A stretch of 64,000 nucleotides of DNA from JAWWOL01 sp033851545 (GCA_033851545.1 JAWWOO010000084.1:1-64000), one strand, 5' to 3'. Numbered from the stretch's first letter, positions 24,319-33,320 are shown. A program made the numbers and translations. The notes: generated by a model not told the origin, from the letters alone.

Positions 24319-26153
24319 CTGGAGCTCGACGCGGTGGGCAGCAGGGACTCGGTCAGGCCGGCCGCGGTGGCCTCTCGCTGCACCTCCGTGAGGGCAGCTC
24401 GCAGCTGCTGCGGCGTCATGGTCCGGCCGTCGATCAGGACGTAGTCGCCGCCATGCAGGTTCAGCTTGATGCCGGAGGCCTTGACCACGTGGTTCGGCGA
24501 GATCAGCGACTCGTCGGACCACAGCGCCTTGAACTGGTCGCCGGCACCGATGCGGTGGTGGTCGGCCATGGCCACGATCTCGCCGTGGTGGGTGAGCGCG
24601 GTGCCGGTGACGGCGGTGCGGTCCACCCGGTTGAGGACGCCATGGGCGAGCAGGACGACGGGGACGCCGCGGAGTCGCGCTGCCCGTACGAGCGGGCGCT
24701 GCGCCTCGAGCAGCGGGGAGTCCACGGCAAGGGTGACGTGGCCGGCGCTCAGGTCCTTGGTCCAGTCGGCAGCGACCGAGGTGTCGGAGGGCCGTACGGC
24801 GACGTAGATCGACGACTTGGACACGTCGGGACGGTAGGCCGCACCCATGCCGGCCGCGGACGCCACCGGGACGAGCTGCAGGCCGATGCCCGTGGCCAGG
24901 ACGAAGGCCGCGGAGCCCTGCGCGACCCGGCGGCGGGCGCGGTGCGGCCGCGGCGAGGACGGGCCGCTGACCGGCCGGGTCACGTCATGACCGCTGACGA
25001 CGCGACGGCGGCGGTTGGGCGTCCGGACCGGGTTGAGCTGAGCGGGAACGGTGAGCACCTCGGCCGGCTCGGCGACCAGGAACTGGGTCGGGCAGGTGCC
25101 GAACATCGCGTACGCAGCAGCGACGAGCGCGTCGCAGCGCTCCGGGGTCAGCGTCTCGAGCGCCATCGGCAGGGTGGGCATCGAGCACGCGTGGTAGGCG
25201 ACGCCCGCTTGGTCGAGGACGACCGAGTTGGCGGTGCCGTGGCCGGGGATGCAGTTGCGGCTGACGACGGGGACACGGCTGGCGAACGCTTCGAGGCAGG
25301 TCATGCCGCCGGCGTTCTGGATCAGCACGTCGCTGCTGGCGACCAGGTCGGGCATCCAGTCCACCCAGCCCAGCGCGATGCAGTTGGGCTCGGCCGCGAG
25401 GCGGCGGCGGAGGTCCTCGTTGCGGCCACAGACCACGACCGGGGTGATGCCGGGCGTGCCGGCGAGCTCGCGTACGGTGCCGATCACGTTGCCGACGCCC
25501 CACGAGCCGGCGACGATCAGGGCGAGGCGGTCGCCCGGCGCAACGGCGAGCCTGTGCCGGACAAGGGCGCGCCGGCCGGGCGGCAGTGGGCGGAACTTGG
25601 CGGCGACGAGCGGCTCGACGACCTCGACCCGCGGCGCGCCCAGCTCCTTGGCCAGCGCTGCGGTCTCGGGGTGCAGTGCCAGGTGCAGGTCGATGTCCTG
25701 GTTGATCCACAGCGTGTGCACCGAGAAGTCGGTGAGGATCGTCGCCAATGGCGTGTCGAGCCGGCCCTGGTGGCGGAGCTGACCGAGCGTCTGGCTGGCC
25801 AGGGGATAGGTCGACACGATCGCGTCGTAGGGCTGCTGGGCGATCACCTTGGCCAGCGCGCGCTTGGCCGTGGAGGTGTAGAACGTGCACAGGTGCTGGG
25901 CGAAGCGGAACCGCTCGATCGTGGCGTAGAGCAGTTGGTAGCTCTTCGGAGCGACGCTCAGCTGCTTGCCGTAGAACCAGCGGACGAACCAGCCGGTGCC
26001 GGCCGGCAGCGAGGCGAGGTAGTCGACCACGTCGACCGCGATCCCCCGGGTCTCGAGACGCCGGCCCAGCTCCTTGGCCGCGCCGTCGTGTCCGGCACCC
26101 ATGCTCGCCGACACGATGAGCACACGGTCGCCTGCACGTAGTTCACCCAGCAA
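24315..26153 (-). CDS. Glycolipid glycosyltransferase (MGDG synthase/GT28-like) fused to a membrane-anchored C-terminal domain
   Basis: About 612 aa. TTG 26153 is preferred (AGAGGA seven bases upstream); GTG 26213 is an in-frame alternative. Residues about 8-380 are a GT-B glycosyltransferase: RVLIVSASMGAGHDGAAKEL at the N-terminus as in MGDG synthases, and DVLIQNAGGMTCLEAFAS in the nucleotide-binding half. Then come a basic linker (RRRRVV, RARRRV) and one hydrophobic helix AAFVLATGIGLQLVPVASAAG. The last ~170 residues lie across the membrane, with LAVDSPLLEAQRPLVRAARL and GDYVLIDGRTMTPQQLRAAL. The C-terminal domain is unfamiliar. It is the first gene of the operon with deacetylase, DMT and PAP2 genes. 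Confidence 0.8.
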   Translation of the reverse strand: MLGELRAGDRVLIVSASMGAGHDGAAKELGRRLETRGIAVDVVDYLASLPAGTGWFVRWFYGKQLSVAPKSYQLLYATIERFRFAQHLCTFYTSTAKRALAKVIAQQPYDAIVSTYPLASQTLGQLRHQGRLDTPLATILTDFSVHTLWINQDIDLHLALHPETAALAKELGAPRVEVVEPLVAAKFRPLPPGRRALVRHRLAVAPGDRLALIVAGSWGVGNVIGTVRELAGTPGITPVVVCGRNEDLRRRLAAEPNCIALGWVDWMPDLVASSDVLIQNAGGMTCLEAFASRVPVVSRNCIPGHGTANSVVLDQAGVAYHACSMPTLPMALETLTPERCDALVAAAYAMFGTCPTQFLVAEPAEVLTVPAQLNPVRTPNRRRRVVSGHDVTRPVSGPSSPRPHRARRRVAQGSAAFVLATGIGLQLVPVASAAGMGAAYRPDVSKSSIYVAVRPSDTSVAADWTKDLSAGHVTLAVDSPLLEAQRPLVRAARLRGVPVVLLAHGVLNRVDRTAVTGTALTHHGEIVAMADHHRIGAGDQFKALWSDESLISPNHVVKASGIKLNLHGGDYVLIDGRTMTPQQLRAALTEVQREATAAGLTESLLPTASSSS

Positions 26154-26186
26154 GGGTTCGTCCTCTGCTCGTCCGGGGGGACCTGG

Positions 26187-26224
26187 CCGGCACTGTCCGG
26201 CACCATCCGGCACCGTCCGGCACT
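26187..26224. repeat. 10-bp tandem repeat before the glycosyltransferase gene
   Basis: Four copies of CCGGCAC plus three variable bases (CTG, CAT, CGT, TGC) at an exact 10-base period, one helical turn, lying between the two possible starts and upstream of the operon. Confidence 0.6.
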
Positions 26225-26310
26225 GCGCTGGACGTGCGGAACCGTGCCTCGGTCCACCCCATGGGGCGCCAGTCTACGAGAAACCCGGGTCATGGGGTGA
26301 GTATTGGTGC

Positions 26311-27222
26311 CTAGCTCAGCACATCCTTACGAAGGAAGTGCCGCCACGCTAGGCCGAACAACACGATGCTGTAGCCAATGGAGTAGAGCGCACCCTTGGT
26401 CATGGCGTCCCACGACACGCTCGGGCCGAGCGCATCGACCCAGGAGTACTGGTAGTGCGTCGGCAGTGCCTGGCGCAGGTTGCCGAGCGCGGAGACCGCA
26501 TCCAGGATGTTCGACACGATGACCAGGACGACAGCCCCGCCCACCGCTCCCAGCGGCGCGTCGGTGTAGACGCCGAGCAGGAACGCCAGCGCGGCGACGA
26601 ACAGCATGACGATCGCGAGGTAGCCGATCACGATCAGCAGCCGGACGAACGCGGTGCCTGTGGCGATCGTCGTCCCGAGCGGCGAGCGGGCGGGGTGCCA
26701 GCCGAAGCCGATCCACCCCGCGAGCAGGGCCACCGCGGTGAGCAGGACGATGGCGAACAGCCCGAAGCCGAGCGCGACGACCAGCTTCTGCCGCAACAGC
26801 CGTGAACGGGGGATCGGCGCGGCCAGCAGGTAGCGCAGGCTCGACCAGCTCGCCTCGGCCGCCACCGTGTCGCCGGCGAACAGCGCGACGATGACCACCA
26901 GCAGGAAGCCGGTGGACGCGAACAGCGTGAACAAGGTGAAGTTGGGAGCGCCGACCGTGGCCAGGTCCACCAACCCGGGCGCCCCGCCGCCGTTGTCCGG
27001 GCCGCCGGCCTTGAACGCCAGCAGGAGCAGGAACGGCAGCAGCACCATGAAGCCGAGCCCGAGCTGGGTCCGGCGGCGGCGCAGCTGGCGGATCACCTCG
27101 ACCCGCAGCGGCAGGGTGCGGGCGGGGCTGTAGGCCGCAGCAGCTCCCGTACGGGGGTCGGTCGGCTCCGGCGGCGGGGCTGCGGCCAGCCCGCCGTGGC
27201 TGCCCACGGTGGTGACGGTCAT
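26311..27222 (-). CDS. ABC-2 type transporter permease
   Basis: Membrane subunit, 303 aa. A cytoplasmic N-terminal stretch with LRVEVIRQLRRRRTQLGLGF precedes six hydrophobic helices, with the ABC-2 permease landmark AEASWSSLRYLLAAPIPRSR between the second and third. Its ATG overlaps the stop of the hydrolase-ATPase fusion (ATGA), so the two are made together and very likely form one exporter. The end of the chain has WRHFLRKDVLS. The transported molecule is unknown. Confidence 0.9.
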   Translation of the reverse strand: MTVTTVGSHGGLAAAPPPEPTDPRTGAAAAYSPARTLPLRVEVIRQLRRRRTQLGLGFMVLLPFLLLLAFKAGGPDNGGGAPGLVDLATVGAPNFTLFTLFASTGFLLVVIVALFAGDTVAAEASWSSLRYLLAAPIPRSRLLRQKLVVALGFGLFAIVLLTAVALLAGWIGFGWHPARSPLGTTIATGTAFVRLLIVIGYLAIVMLFVAALAFLLGVYTDAPLGAVGGAVVLVIVSNILDAVSALGNLRQALPTHYQYSWVDALGPSVSWDAMTKGALYSIGYSIVLFGLAWRHFLRKDVLS

Positions 27223-29939
27223 GAGTGCTCCTGCCCGACGAGGGTGAGGAAGACCTCTTCCAGCCGGCGCTGCGGCGCGACCCGGTCGACCTTGATGCCG
27301 GCGGCTACGAGAGCGGCGACGACGTCCGCCGGCGGGGTGCCGTTGAGGTCCATCACCACTCCGTCGTGGGACTTGCCGGCCGAGATGATGCCCGGCATGG
27401 CGTTGGCGAGCCGCACGGTGGCGTCCTCGTCGTCGACGCCGAACAGCGTCGAACCGCCGCGGCCGACCAGCTCGGCGACGGTGCCCTGCGCGACCAGCCG
27501 GCCGCGGTCCATGACGACGACGTCGGTGCAGGTCTGCTCGACCTCGCTGAGCAGGTGGCTGGAGATGATGACGGTGCGCCCGGTCGCCGCGTAGCGCGAC
27601 AGCACGTCACGCATCTCGCGGATCTGGGGCGGGTCGAGGCCGTTGGTCGGCTCGTCGAGGACGAGCAGCTCCGGCAGGCCGAGCATGGCCTGCGCGATGC
27701 CGAGCCGCTGGAGCATGCCGTGGCTGTAGGTGCGGGTCCGCCGGTGGATGTCCTCGCCCAGGCCGGCGATCTCGAGGGCGATGTCGAGGTGTGCCTCCTC
27801 GATCGGCCGGCCGACCGCCCGCCAGTAGAGCAGCAGGTTGTCGATGCCGGTCAGGTGCGGCGGGAAACCGGGGCCCTCGACGAAGGCACCGACCCGGGAG
27901 AGTACGGGGGCACCGGGGCTGATGCGGTGACCGAAGACCCGGATCTCGCCCTCCGTGGGCTGAATCAGGCCCATCAGCATGCGCAGTGTGGTGGTCTTGC
28001 CGGCGCCGTTGGGCCCGAGCAGGCCGAGCACCTGACCCGGCTCGACCTGGAAGGACAGGTCGCTGACCGCGCGGAAGCCGCCCTGGTAGGCCTTGCCGAG
28101 GCCGCTGATCACCAGCGGGATGTCGACGAGGGCCGGGTCGGATGCCGCGGCGATCCGGCGCGCGGTCCGCACGCGCAGGACCAGCCACCCCGCCAGCAGC
28201 ACCAGGACGACCACGCCCAGCCCGATCCAGACCAGTGCGGGGTTGCTCGGGTTGAGCGCGGTCACGGCGAGGACCGGGACGCTGAGCGTCGGGGCCGCCA
28301 GTGAGATCTGGTAGGCCCTGGCGGTCTGCGGCAGCGCGTACCCCTGGTCCGTCGTCGAGATCACGACCCGAAGCCGGTGCCCGGTCGAGATGTCCCGGAC
28401 GATGGCCGGCAACGCGACGCGTACGGTCTGGCCGCCGTTCAGTGGGCCGCTGAGCTGGATGGGGGCGACGAGCGACTGGGGCAGCACCGGCTGGGCGCTT
28501 CCGCTGGGCACGTCCAGCAGCGAGGCGAACAGGGTCGCGTCCGGCGCGGTGCCGGTGACCTTGAGGTCGACGTAGGACGAGCCGGTGAGCCTGAGGGTTG
28601 CGGTCAGCGGAGCCGTCTCGAACGTCGCGACCTGGCCGGGCAGCTGCGAGATCGACGACAGGCCACCGGCCTGGGCGACCTGGCCGAGGATCGAGCCGAA
28701 CCCGGGCAGGCCGGTGAGCGCGGCAGGGCTACCGCCGGCCGGGGCGACTACAGTCTGCTGGCCGCCGGTCAGGTTCAGGGCCTGCGTCGGTGTGGAGCCG
28801 GTCGAGGTCACGCCAGGCAGGCCGGGCGCGACCCGTACCGAGGGCTTGGGCTGGGAGTCGGACGCGGTCAGCGCGGCGTTGGGTACGGTCACCTCGAACC
28901 GGGTGTCCGGCGCGGTGCCGTCCTTCTTGAGGTAGCGGCCGAACCAGCTCAGGGTGAGGGAGTCGATCCGCTTGGTCTCGGGCAGGCCGCCGTCGTGGCC
29001 GCCGCCGTACCAGACCACCTTGACCGGGGTGCCGTTCGCGGCGATGCCCTTGGCATTGGCGTCGCCCTCGCTGAGCGGGAACAGCGAGTCGGCCTCGCCC
29101 TGGATCAGCAGGGTCGGTGCCTTGATCCGGTCGAGGATGCGGGCCGGGCTGTTGGCGGCCATGAGGGCGAGCATCTCGGGCGTCGGGCGGCCCTGTGCGG
29201 CCGAGGCCTGGTAGGCGGCGCAGTAGGCGGCGGCGAACTTGCCGCACGTGGTCGGCGTCACGCCCGCATCCGAGCCGGTGCCGAAGAAGTCGGCCGCCCA
29301 CTGCTTCTTGAACACGCCCGGTACGGGGATCGGCGCCGTGTCGGCCGCATTGGTGGCGGGGGCGGTCTGGGCGAACTGCGGGAACAGCGACTGGCCGAGC
29401 TCGTTCCAGGTGATCGCCGGGACGATGGCGTCGACCCGCTGGTCGTAGCCGGCCGCCTCGAGGGTCAGCGCCCCGCCGTACGAGCCGCCGGCGATGCCCA
29501 CCGTGGGGTCGCCGGGCTTGTCGAGGTGGACGCGGGGGTCCTTGGCCAGCAGGTCGATCAGCCGGCTGGCGTCCTTGACCTCGTAGTCGGGGGAGTCCAG
29601 CGTGATCTGGCCACCGGAGTTGCCGAAGCCGCGGGCACTGTAGGTCAGAGCGATGTAGCCGTGCCGTGCCAGGGTGAGCGCCTCGGAGGTCTCGTCGTCC
29701 TTGTTGCCGCCGAAGCCGTGGGCGAGGATCACCGCCGGCGCCGTGCCGTGCAGGTTCTTCGGCACGAACAACGTGGTGTCGAGCGAGACCTTGCTGCCGT
29801 CGGGTCCGTTGCCCACCGGGACCATGCTCGCCGTTTGCGTGACCCCGGGCTGCTGGCCGGCGACGGCAGTCGCGCCGATGCCGCCGACCGCGACGATGAC
29901 GGCTGCGCAGGTGAGGGCGACGGTCGTACGGCGGCGCAC
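27219..29939 (-). CDS. Exported alpha/beta-hydrolase (S15/CocE-like) fused to ABC transporter ATPase
   Basis: 906-aa two-enzyme fusion. GTG 29939 has AAGGAG seven bases upstream. A signal-like helix (ALTCAAVIVAVGGIGATAV) leads to an alpha/beta-hydrolase with LAHGFGGNKDD and nucleophile motif GIAGGSYGG (Ser153), Asp region LLIQGEADSLFP and a histidine in GGGHDGG. Next is a beta-rich domain like the X-Pro dipeptidyl-peptidase C-terminal domain. A transmembrane helix at about 567-590 (LVWIGLGVVVLVLLAGWLVL) crosses to a complete ABC ATPase: GPNGAGKTT (K648), YSHGMLQRL signature, LLVLDEPTNGLDP and a switch histidine in ISSHLL. The hydrolase is therefore outside and the ATPase inside, coupled to the permease that follows. 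All motifs look functional. Confidence 0.9.
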   Translation of the reverse strand: MRRRTTVALTCAAVIVAVGGIGATAVAGQQPGVTQTASMVPVGNGPDGSKVSLDTTLFVPKNLHGTAPAVILAHGFGGNKDDETSEALTLARHGYIALTYSARGFGNSGGQITLDSPDYEVKDASRLIDLLAKDPRVHLDKPGDPTVGIAGGSYGGALTLEAAGYDQRVDAIVPAITWNELGQSLFPQFAQTAPATNAADTAPIPVPGVFKKQWAADFFGTGSDAGVTPTTCGKFAAAYCAAYQASAAQGRPTPEMLALMAANSPARILDRIKAPTLLIQGEADSLFPLSEGDANAKGIAANGTPVKVVWYGGGHDGGLPETKRIDSLTLSWFGRYLKKDGTAPDTRFEVTVPNAALTASDSQPKPSVRVAPGLPGVTSTGSTPTQALNLTGGQQTVVAPAGGSPAALTGLPGFGSILGQVAQAGGLSSISQLPGQVATFETAPLTATLRLTGSSYVDLKVTGTAPDATLFASLLDVPSGSAQPVLPQSLVAPIQLSGPLNGGQTVRVALPAIVRDISTGHRLRVVISTTDQGYALPQTARAYQISLAAPTLSVPVLAVTALNPSNPALVWIGLGVVVLVLLAGWLVLRVRTARRIAAASDPALVDIPLVISGLGKAYQGGFRAVSDLSFQVEPGQVLGLLGPNGAGKTTTLRMLMGLIQPTEGEIRVFGHRISPGAPVLSRVGAFVEGPGFPPHLTGIDNLLLYWRAVGRPIEEAHLDIALEIAGLGEDIHRRTRTYSHGMLQRLGIAQAMLGLPELLVLDEPTNGLDPPQIREMRDVLSRYAATGRTVIISSHLLSEVEQTCTDVVVMDRGRLVAQGTVAELVGRGGSTLFGVDDEDATVRLANAMPGIISAGKSHDGVVMDLNGTPPADVVAALVAAGIKVDRVAPQRRLEEVFLTLVGQEHS

Positions 29940-30077
29940 GGGGTCGCTCCTTCGGTCGGGACTCGAAGGTTCAGCCTATGTCCGCGATGTGAGGGCCGCA
30001 TGCGGCACTCAGCCGACTCACAGGTCCCCCTCACGGGTGGAGGCGGGAAAACGGTCGGCGGTTCGGATCAGGTGCCG

Positions 30078-30467
30078 TCACTCGGCGGGGGTGAACAGCT
30101 CGATCGGGTTGCCGGATGGATCCTCCAGCAGCACCTGCTGCCCGCCGGGACCGCTGACGATGTCGTTGCGGAATGTCACCCCTGCCGCGCGCAGCCGGGC
30201 GATCTCACCGGGCAGATCGGACACGATGAGGTGGATGCGGTTCCAGCCACCCGGGACGGGCAGGCGGCCATCCGGCATGGGTCGTCCGGCGGAGCTGGTG
30301 GGGCCGGACAGCAGCAGCCGCAAGTTGCCGCGGCTCACGTCGGCGAACGCCGGCGCGGCCGACGTTCGCAAGGTGAACCCGAGGTTGACGGTGTAGAAGT
30401 CGACGGCGCCTTGCACATCGTCGACGAGGTAACGGACATTCACCATGTTGACCAAGTTCTCGTCCAC
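30078..30467 (-). CDS. VOC/glyoxalase-fold protein
   Basis: 129 aa with the paired beta-alpha-beta-beta-beta modules of the vicinal oxygen chelate fold: VNVRYLVDDVQGAVDFYTVNLGF-like start and the closing VLLEDPSGNPIELF motif. Metal-ligand positions are partly present (the C-terminal Glu in IELF). Members include glyoxalases, dioxygenases and drug-binding proteins; nothing near it suggests which. ATG 30467 has AAGGAGA upstream. Confidence 0.85.
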   Translation of the reverse strand: MDENLVNMVNVRYLVDDVQGAVDFYTVNLGFTLRTSAAPAFADVSRGNLRLLLSGPTSSAGRPMPDGRLPVPGGWNRIHLIVSDLPGEIARLRAAGVTFRNDIVSGPGGQQVLLEDPSGNPIELFTPAE

Positions 30468-30596
30468 GGATGTCTCCTTTCCGGGCGGGCGCGCTGCGGC
30501 GGATGAGGTCGCCGATGCGCGTGCGCAGTTCGACTGCAGTGTGCTGGACGCGGGGTGGCAGCGGGTAGCCGGGTCGGGAAGGCTCCAGTGGATCGC

Positions 30597-30637
30597 AAAA
30601 AGCAGCGACGGCGCCCCCGATTGGGGGCACCGTCGCT
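30597..30637 (-). terminator. Rho-independent terminator after tRNA-His
   Basis: Arms 30604-30618 and 30623-30637 make a 15-bp stem with one mismatch and loop GATT. On the minus strand it is followed by a TTTTT run at 30597-30601, 29 bases beyond the tRNA-His 3' end. Confidence 0.85.
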
Positions 30638-30665
30638 TGCGGGCCGCCGATCAGCGACCTTGACA

Positions 30666-30742
30666 TGGGGTGAGCGACGGGGCTTGAACCCGCGACCCCC
30701 GGGACCACAACCCGGTGCTCTACCAGCTGAGCTACGCCCACC
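30666..30742 (-). tRNA. tRNA-His (GTG)
   Basis: Cloverleaf with acceptor GTGGGCG/CGCTCAC, anticodon loop TTGTGGT (GTG) and T-loop TTCAAGC. It has the extra 5' G (position 30742) facing discriminator C, the identity mark of tRNA-His. CCA is encoded. Confidence 0.95.
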
Positions 30743-30797
30743 ATGTGCAGCTGCGCCGTCGTGAGCGGCGCCGAGCAAGTGTAGCGAGTGCGCGGGG

Positions 30798-31430
30798 CTA
30801 GGCCGTACCGGTTTCGGACTCGACCGGCTCGCGGGCGGCGAGGACGACGGCCGCCGCCTTGGCCGCGGTCTCGGAGTCGGGGCCGGGCTGGGGCACGAAC
30901 ACCGTGGAGCGGTAGTAGCGCAGCTCCTCGATGCTCTCGCGGATGTCGGCGAGGGCTCGATGGCCGCCGCTCTTCTCCGGCGAGGCGAAATAGGCGCGTG
31001 GGTACCAGCGGCGGGCCAGCTCCTTGACGCTGGACACGTCGACCATCCGGTAGTGCAGCCAGGTCTCCAGCTCGGGCATCTGCAGGGCCAGGAAGCCGCG
31101 GTCGGTGGCGATCGAGTTGCCGCACAGTGGCGCCTTGCGGGCCTCGCCGACGTGCGTCTTGATGTAGGCCAGCACCTGGGCCTCGGCATCCGCGACGGTG
31201 GTCGTCGAGGCGCGTACGTCGTCGGTGAGCCCGGACGCCGCGTGCATGTCGCGGACGAAGTCGATCATCCCGTCCAGGGCGCGGTCGTCGGCATGGATGA
31301 CGATGTCCACGCCCTCGTCGAGGACGTTGAGCTCGGAGTCGGTGATCAACGCCGCGATCTCGAGCAGGACGTCGGTCTTCAGGTCGAGGCCGGTCATCTC
31401 GCAGTCGATCCACACCAGACGGTCATTCAT
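30798..31430 (-). CDS. orn: Oligoribonuclease
   Basis: DEDDh 3'-5' exoribonuclease that degrades two-to-few-nucleotide RNAs and pGpG; 210 aa. Catalytic positions visible: WIDCEMTGLD (D9, E11), FVRDMHAASGL, CGNSIATDRGFL and the late GGHRALADIRESI with His and Asp. It is followed by tRNA-His, as is frequent in actinobacteria. Secure. Confidence 0.96.
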   Translation of the reverse strand: MNDRLVWIDCEMTGLDLKTDVLLEIAALITDSELNVLDEGVDIVIHADDRALDGMIDFVRDMHAASGLTDDVRASTTTVADAEAQVLAYIKTHVGEARKAPLCGNSIATDRGFLALQMPELETWLHYRMVDVSSVKELARRWYPRAYFASPEKSGGHRALADIRESIEELRYYRSTVFVPQPGPDSETAAKAAAVVLAAREPVESETGTA

Positions 31431-31434
31431 CCGG

Positions 31435-31653
31435 TCAGCCTACTGGGCGGGTCTGCTCCAGGATCAGCGCCAGCTTGGGGCAGGCGGCAACGGCCCGGCG
31501 GGCCATCGGCTCCAGCGTCCGGGACAGTGGCCGGCTGTCGACGACCGGATAGCCCCACTCATCGAGGGTGATCGCCTCCGGCAGCAGCTCGGCGCACAGG
31601 CCCTGCCCGTCGCAGCTGACCCAGTCGACGGTCAGCCGCAGCGACGCCCTCAT
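31435..31653 (-). CDS. Small ferredoxin
   Basis: 72-aa single-cluster ferredoxin. Three cysteines are spaced CDGQGLC and later AACPK, the pattern of 3Fe-4S (or three-Cys 4Fe-4S) ferredoxins. Its ATG overlaps the stop of the ferric-reductase-like gene by four bases, so it is the last member of the redox operon beginning at 34139, and probably passes electrons to or from the membrane partner. Confidence 0.85.
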   Translation of the reverse strand: MRASLRLTVDWVSCDGQGLCAELLPEAITLDEWGYPVVDSRPLSRTLEPMARRAVAACPKLALILEQTRPVG

Positions 31654-32354
31654 CCGGACGCCTTGGCGGACGCGTGCGCCGGGGTGCCGGAACGGTGCGA
31701 CCAGCCCGGGGCGAGCGGTCCCTGCTCGGCCCACATCGCCACCACCGTCACCAGGGCAAGCACGCCGGCGGCACCGGCGATCCGCCACCCGGTGTGCTTC
31801 CGCCACCCGTCCGTCAGCCGGAAGCCGACAGCGCCGACCACGACGCCGACACATCCTGCCTGTACGGCCAGCGCCCAGCTCAGCTTGGCGTCCGACCCGG
31901 TGCCGAGGCCGTGCACGACGGCCAGCGTCCAGGCGGCGTAGGCGGCGTAGTGGATCATCCGCCACGACCGGTGGCCCAGCCGGAACCGGGCAAGGCTGGT
32001 GAGCGTCACCAGCAGCATCACGTCCAGGGCGGCAGCGCCGGCCCCCAGCCAGACCGGGCGGTAGAGACCGCCGGCCGGCAGGACCACGTCGCGCAGCCGT
32101 ACGGAGACGTAGTCGTCGGCGACGGCCGTGCCGATGTGCACGACGAGCAGGGAGAGCCCGATCAGCGAGACGTTGCGGTGCAGCCCCTGGTTGAGGAACC
32201 TCGGCCACCGCCGGCTGCCGACCGATCGGGAGGTCGAGCAGATCCCGAGAGCCATCGTCAGCGTCAGCAGGACCAGGGACACTAGCCCGGCGGCACGGGT
32301 GAGGAACCACAAGGTCTGCATGTCCACCGGGAGCGGGGTCTTGGCGCCGGTCAC
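31650..32354 (-). CDS. Ferric-reductase-like transmembrane protein
   Basis: About 234 aa from GTG 32354, which overlaps the ApbE stop (GTGA). It has six hydrophobic helices with histidines placed for heme: LHRNVSLIGLSLLVVHI in one helix pair, and HRSWRMIHYAAYA with LAVVHGLG later. This matches the ferric reductase-like (FRD/YedZ-type) membrane domain without the NAD- or FAD-binding domain, so electrons must come from a partner, here plausibly the NuoF-like protein or the ferredoxin. Confidence 0.85.
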   Translation of the reverse strand: MTGAKTPLPVDMQTLWFLTRAAGLVSLVLLTLTMALGICSTSRSVGSRRWPRFLNQGLHRNVSLIGLSLLVVHIGTAVADDYVSVRLRDVVLPAGGLYRPVWLGAGAAALDVMLLVTLTSLARFRLGHRSWRMIHYAAYAAWTLAVVHGLGTGSDAKLSWALAVQAGCVGVVVGAVGFRLTDGWRKHTGWRIAGAAGVLALVTVVAMWAEQGPLAPGWSHRSGTPAHASAKASG

Positions 32355-33313
32355 GCGATCGCCTCCGCCATCGTCTCCTCGGGCCAGCCGCCGACGACGG
32401 TGACGGTGCCGTCCTCGCCGACCAGCCGGGCCGGGAGCCCGAGGCTGTCGAGCCACTCGGGGGCGGCCGGGCCCATGACAATGGCCCCCGTGCTGGCCGC
32501 GTTGGCGTCGACACAGGTCGCGCCGGCGACCGTGACGGTGCGCCAGCACGGCGCGGCCGGAGCTCCGGTCCGGGGGTCGATGATGTGGTGGAGGTCGCGG
32601 CCGGCCCGCCGCCAGCGACGCAGCAGGGTGCTCGAGGTGGCCAGCCCCCCGTCCCTCAGGACGACCACGGTGCCGGAGCCGTCGTCCTCCGGGCGCTCCG
32701 CGACGCGTACCGGCCAGCCGTCCGACAGCTCGGGCCCGGCGAGGGCGATGTCCCCCCCGAGGCTGACGAGTACGGGCGACCCGGTCGCCGTGGTGATCCG
32801 GCGGGCGGCTTCTTGCGCGGCGAGGGCCTTAGCGCTCGACCCGAGGTCGAGACGGCTGCCGCGCGGGATCCGTACGGTGCCGATCGTGCGGTCGAGCTCG
32901 ATCCGCCGCCACGCCTGACCCTGGGTTCGGCCGGGTACGGCGGGCGGTCCGTCCAGCGGCAGGGCGTCGAAGTCCCGGTCGTAGCCGGCACCGATGATGG
33001 CGTCGCCCAGCAGCGGGTCGACCAGCCCGCCGGTCATCTCAGCAGCGCGCACCGCGGTGTCGACCGCGTGCATCAGGTAGCCGCTCACCGGGACGGGGCG
33101 GCCGGCGTTGCGGTTGACCCGGCTCAGCTCGGAGTCGGTGCGGAACCTGCTGCAGGCCCGGTCGGCCGCACTGATCTCGTCGGCGAGCAGCAGCTCCGCA
33201 GTCTCCATCGCCATGGGCTCGGGCAGCACGAGTCGGACGTAGGTCCCGAGCGCCCGCCACGAGCGGCTGGCGAACGTCACCCCACCCGTTGTCGACGGCA
33301 CAGGGGTGGTCAC
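32351..33313 (-). CDS. apbE: ApbE-type FAD:protein FMN transferase
   Basis: About 320 aa; GTG 33313 lies seven bases after the upstream stop. Family landmarks: RALGTYVRLVL start, ACSRFRTDSELSRVN, GLVDPLLGDAIIGAGYDRDF, RLDLGSSAKALAA, VSLGGDIALAG, and LHHIIDPRTGAPA followed by AGATCVDANAASTGA. No signal peptide or lipobox is visible. ApbE covalently attaches FMN to a Thr/Ser in target proteins. None of the neighbouring proteins shows the usual D-x-x-SGAT target motif (see findings). Confidence 0.92.
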   Translation of the reverse strand: MTTPVPSTTGGVTFASRSWRALGTYVRLVLPEPMAMETAELLLADEISAADRACSRFRTDSELSRVNRNAGRPVPVSGYLMHAVDTAVRAAEMTGGLVDPLLGDAIIGAGYDRDFDALPLDGPPAVPGRTQGQAWRRIELDRTIGTVRIPRGSRLDLGSSAKALAAQEAARRITTATGSPVLVSLGGDIALAGPELSDGWPVRVAERPEDDGSGTVVVLRDGGLATSSTLLRRWRRAGRDLHHIIDPRTGAPAAPCWRTVTVAGATCVDANAASTGAIVMGPAAPEWLDSLGLPARLVGEDGTVTVVGGWPEETMAEAIA

Positions 33314-33320
33314 GCGGCCG

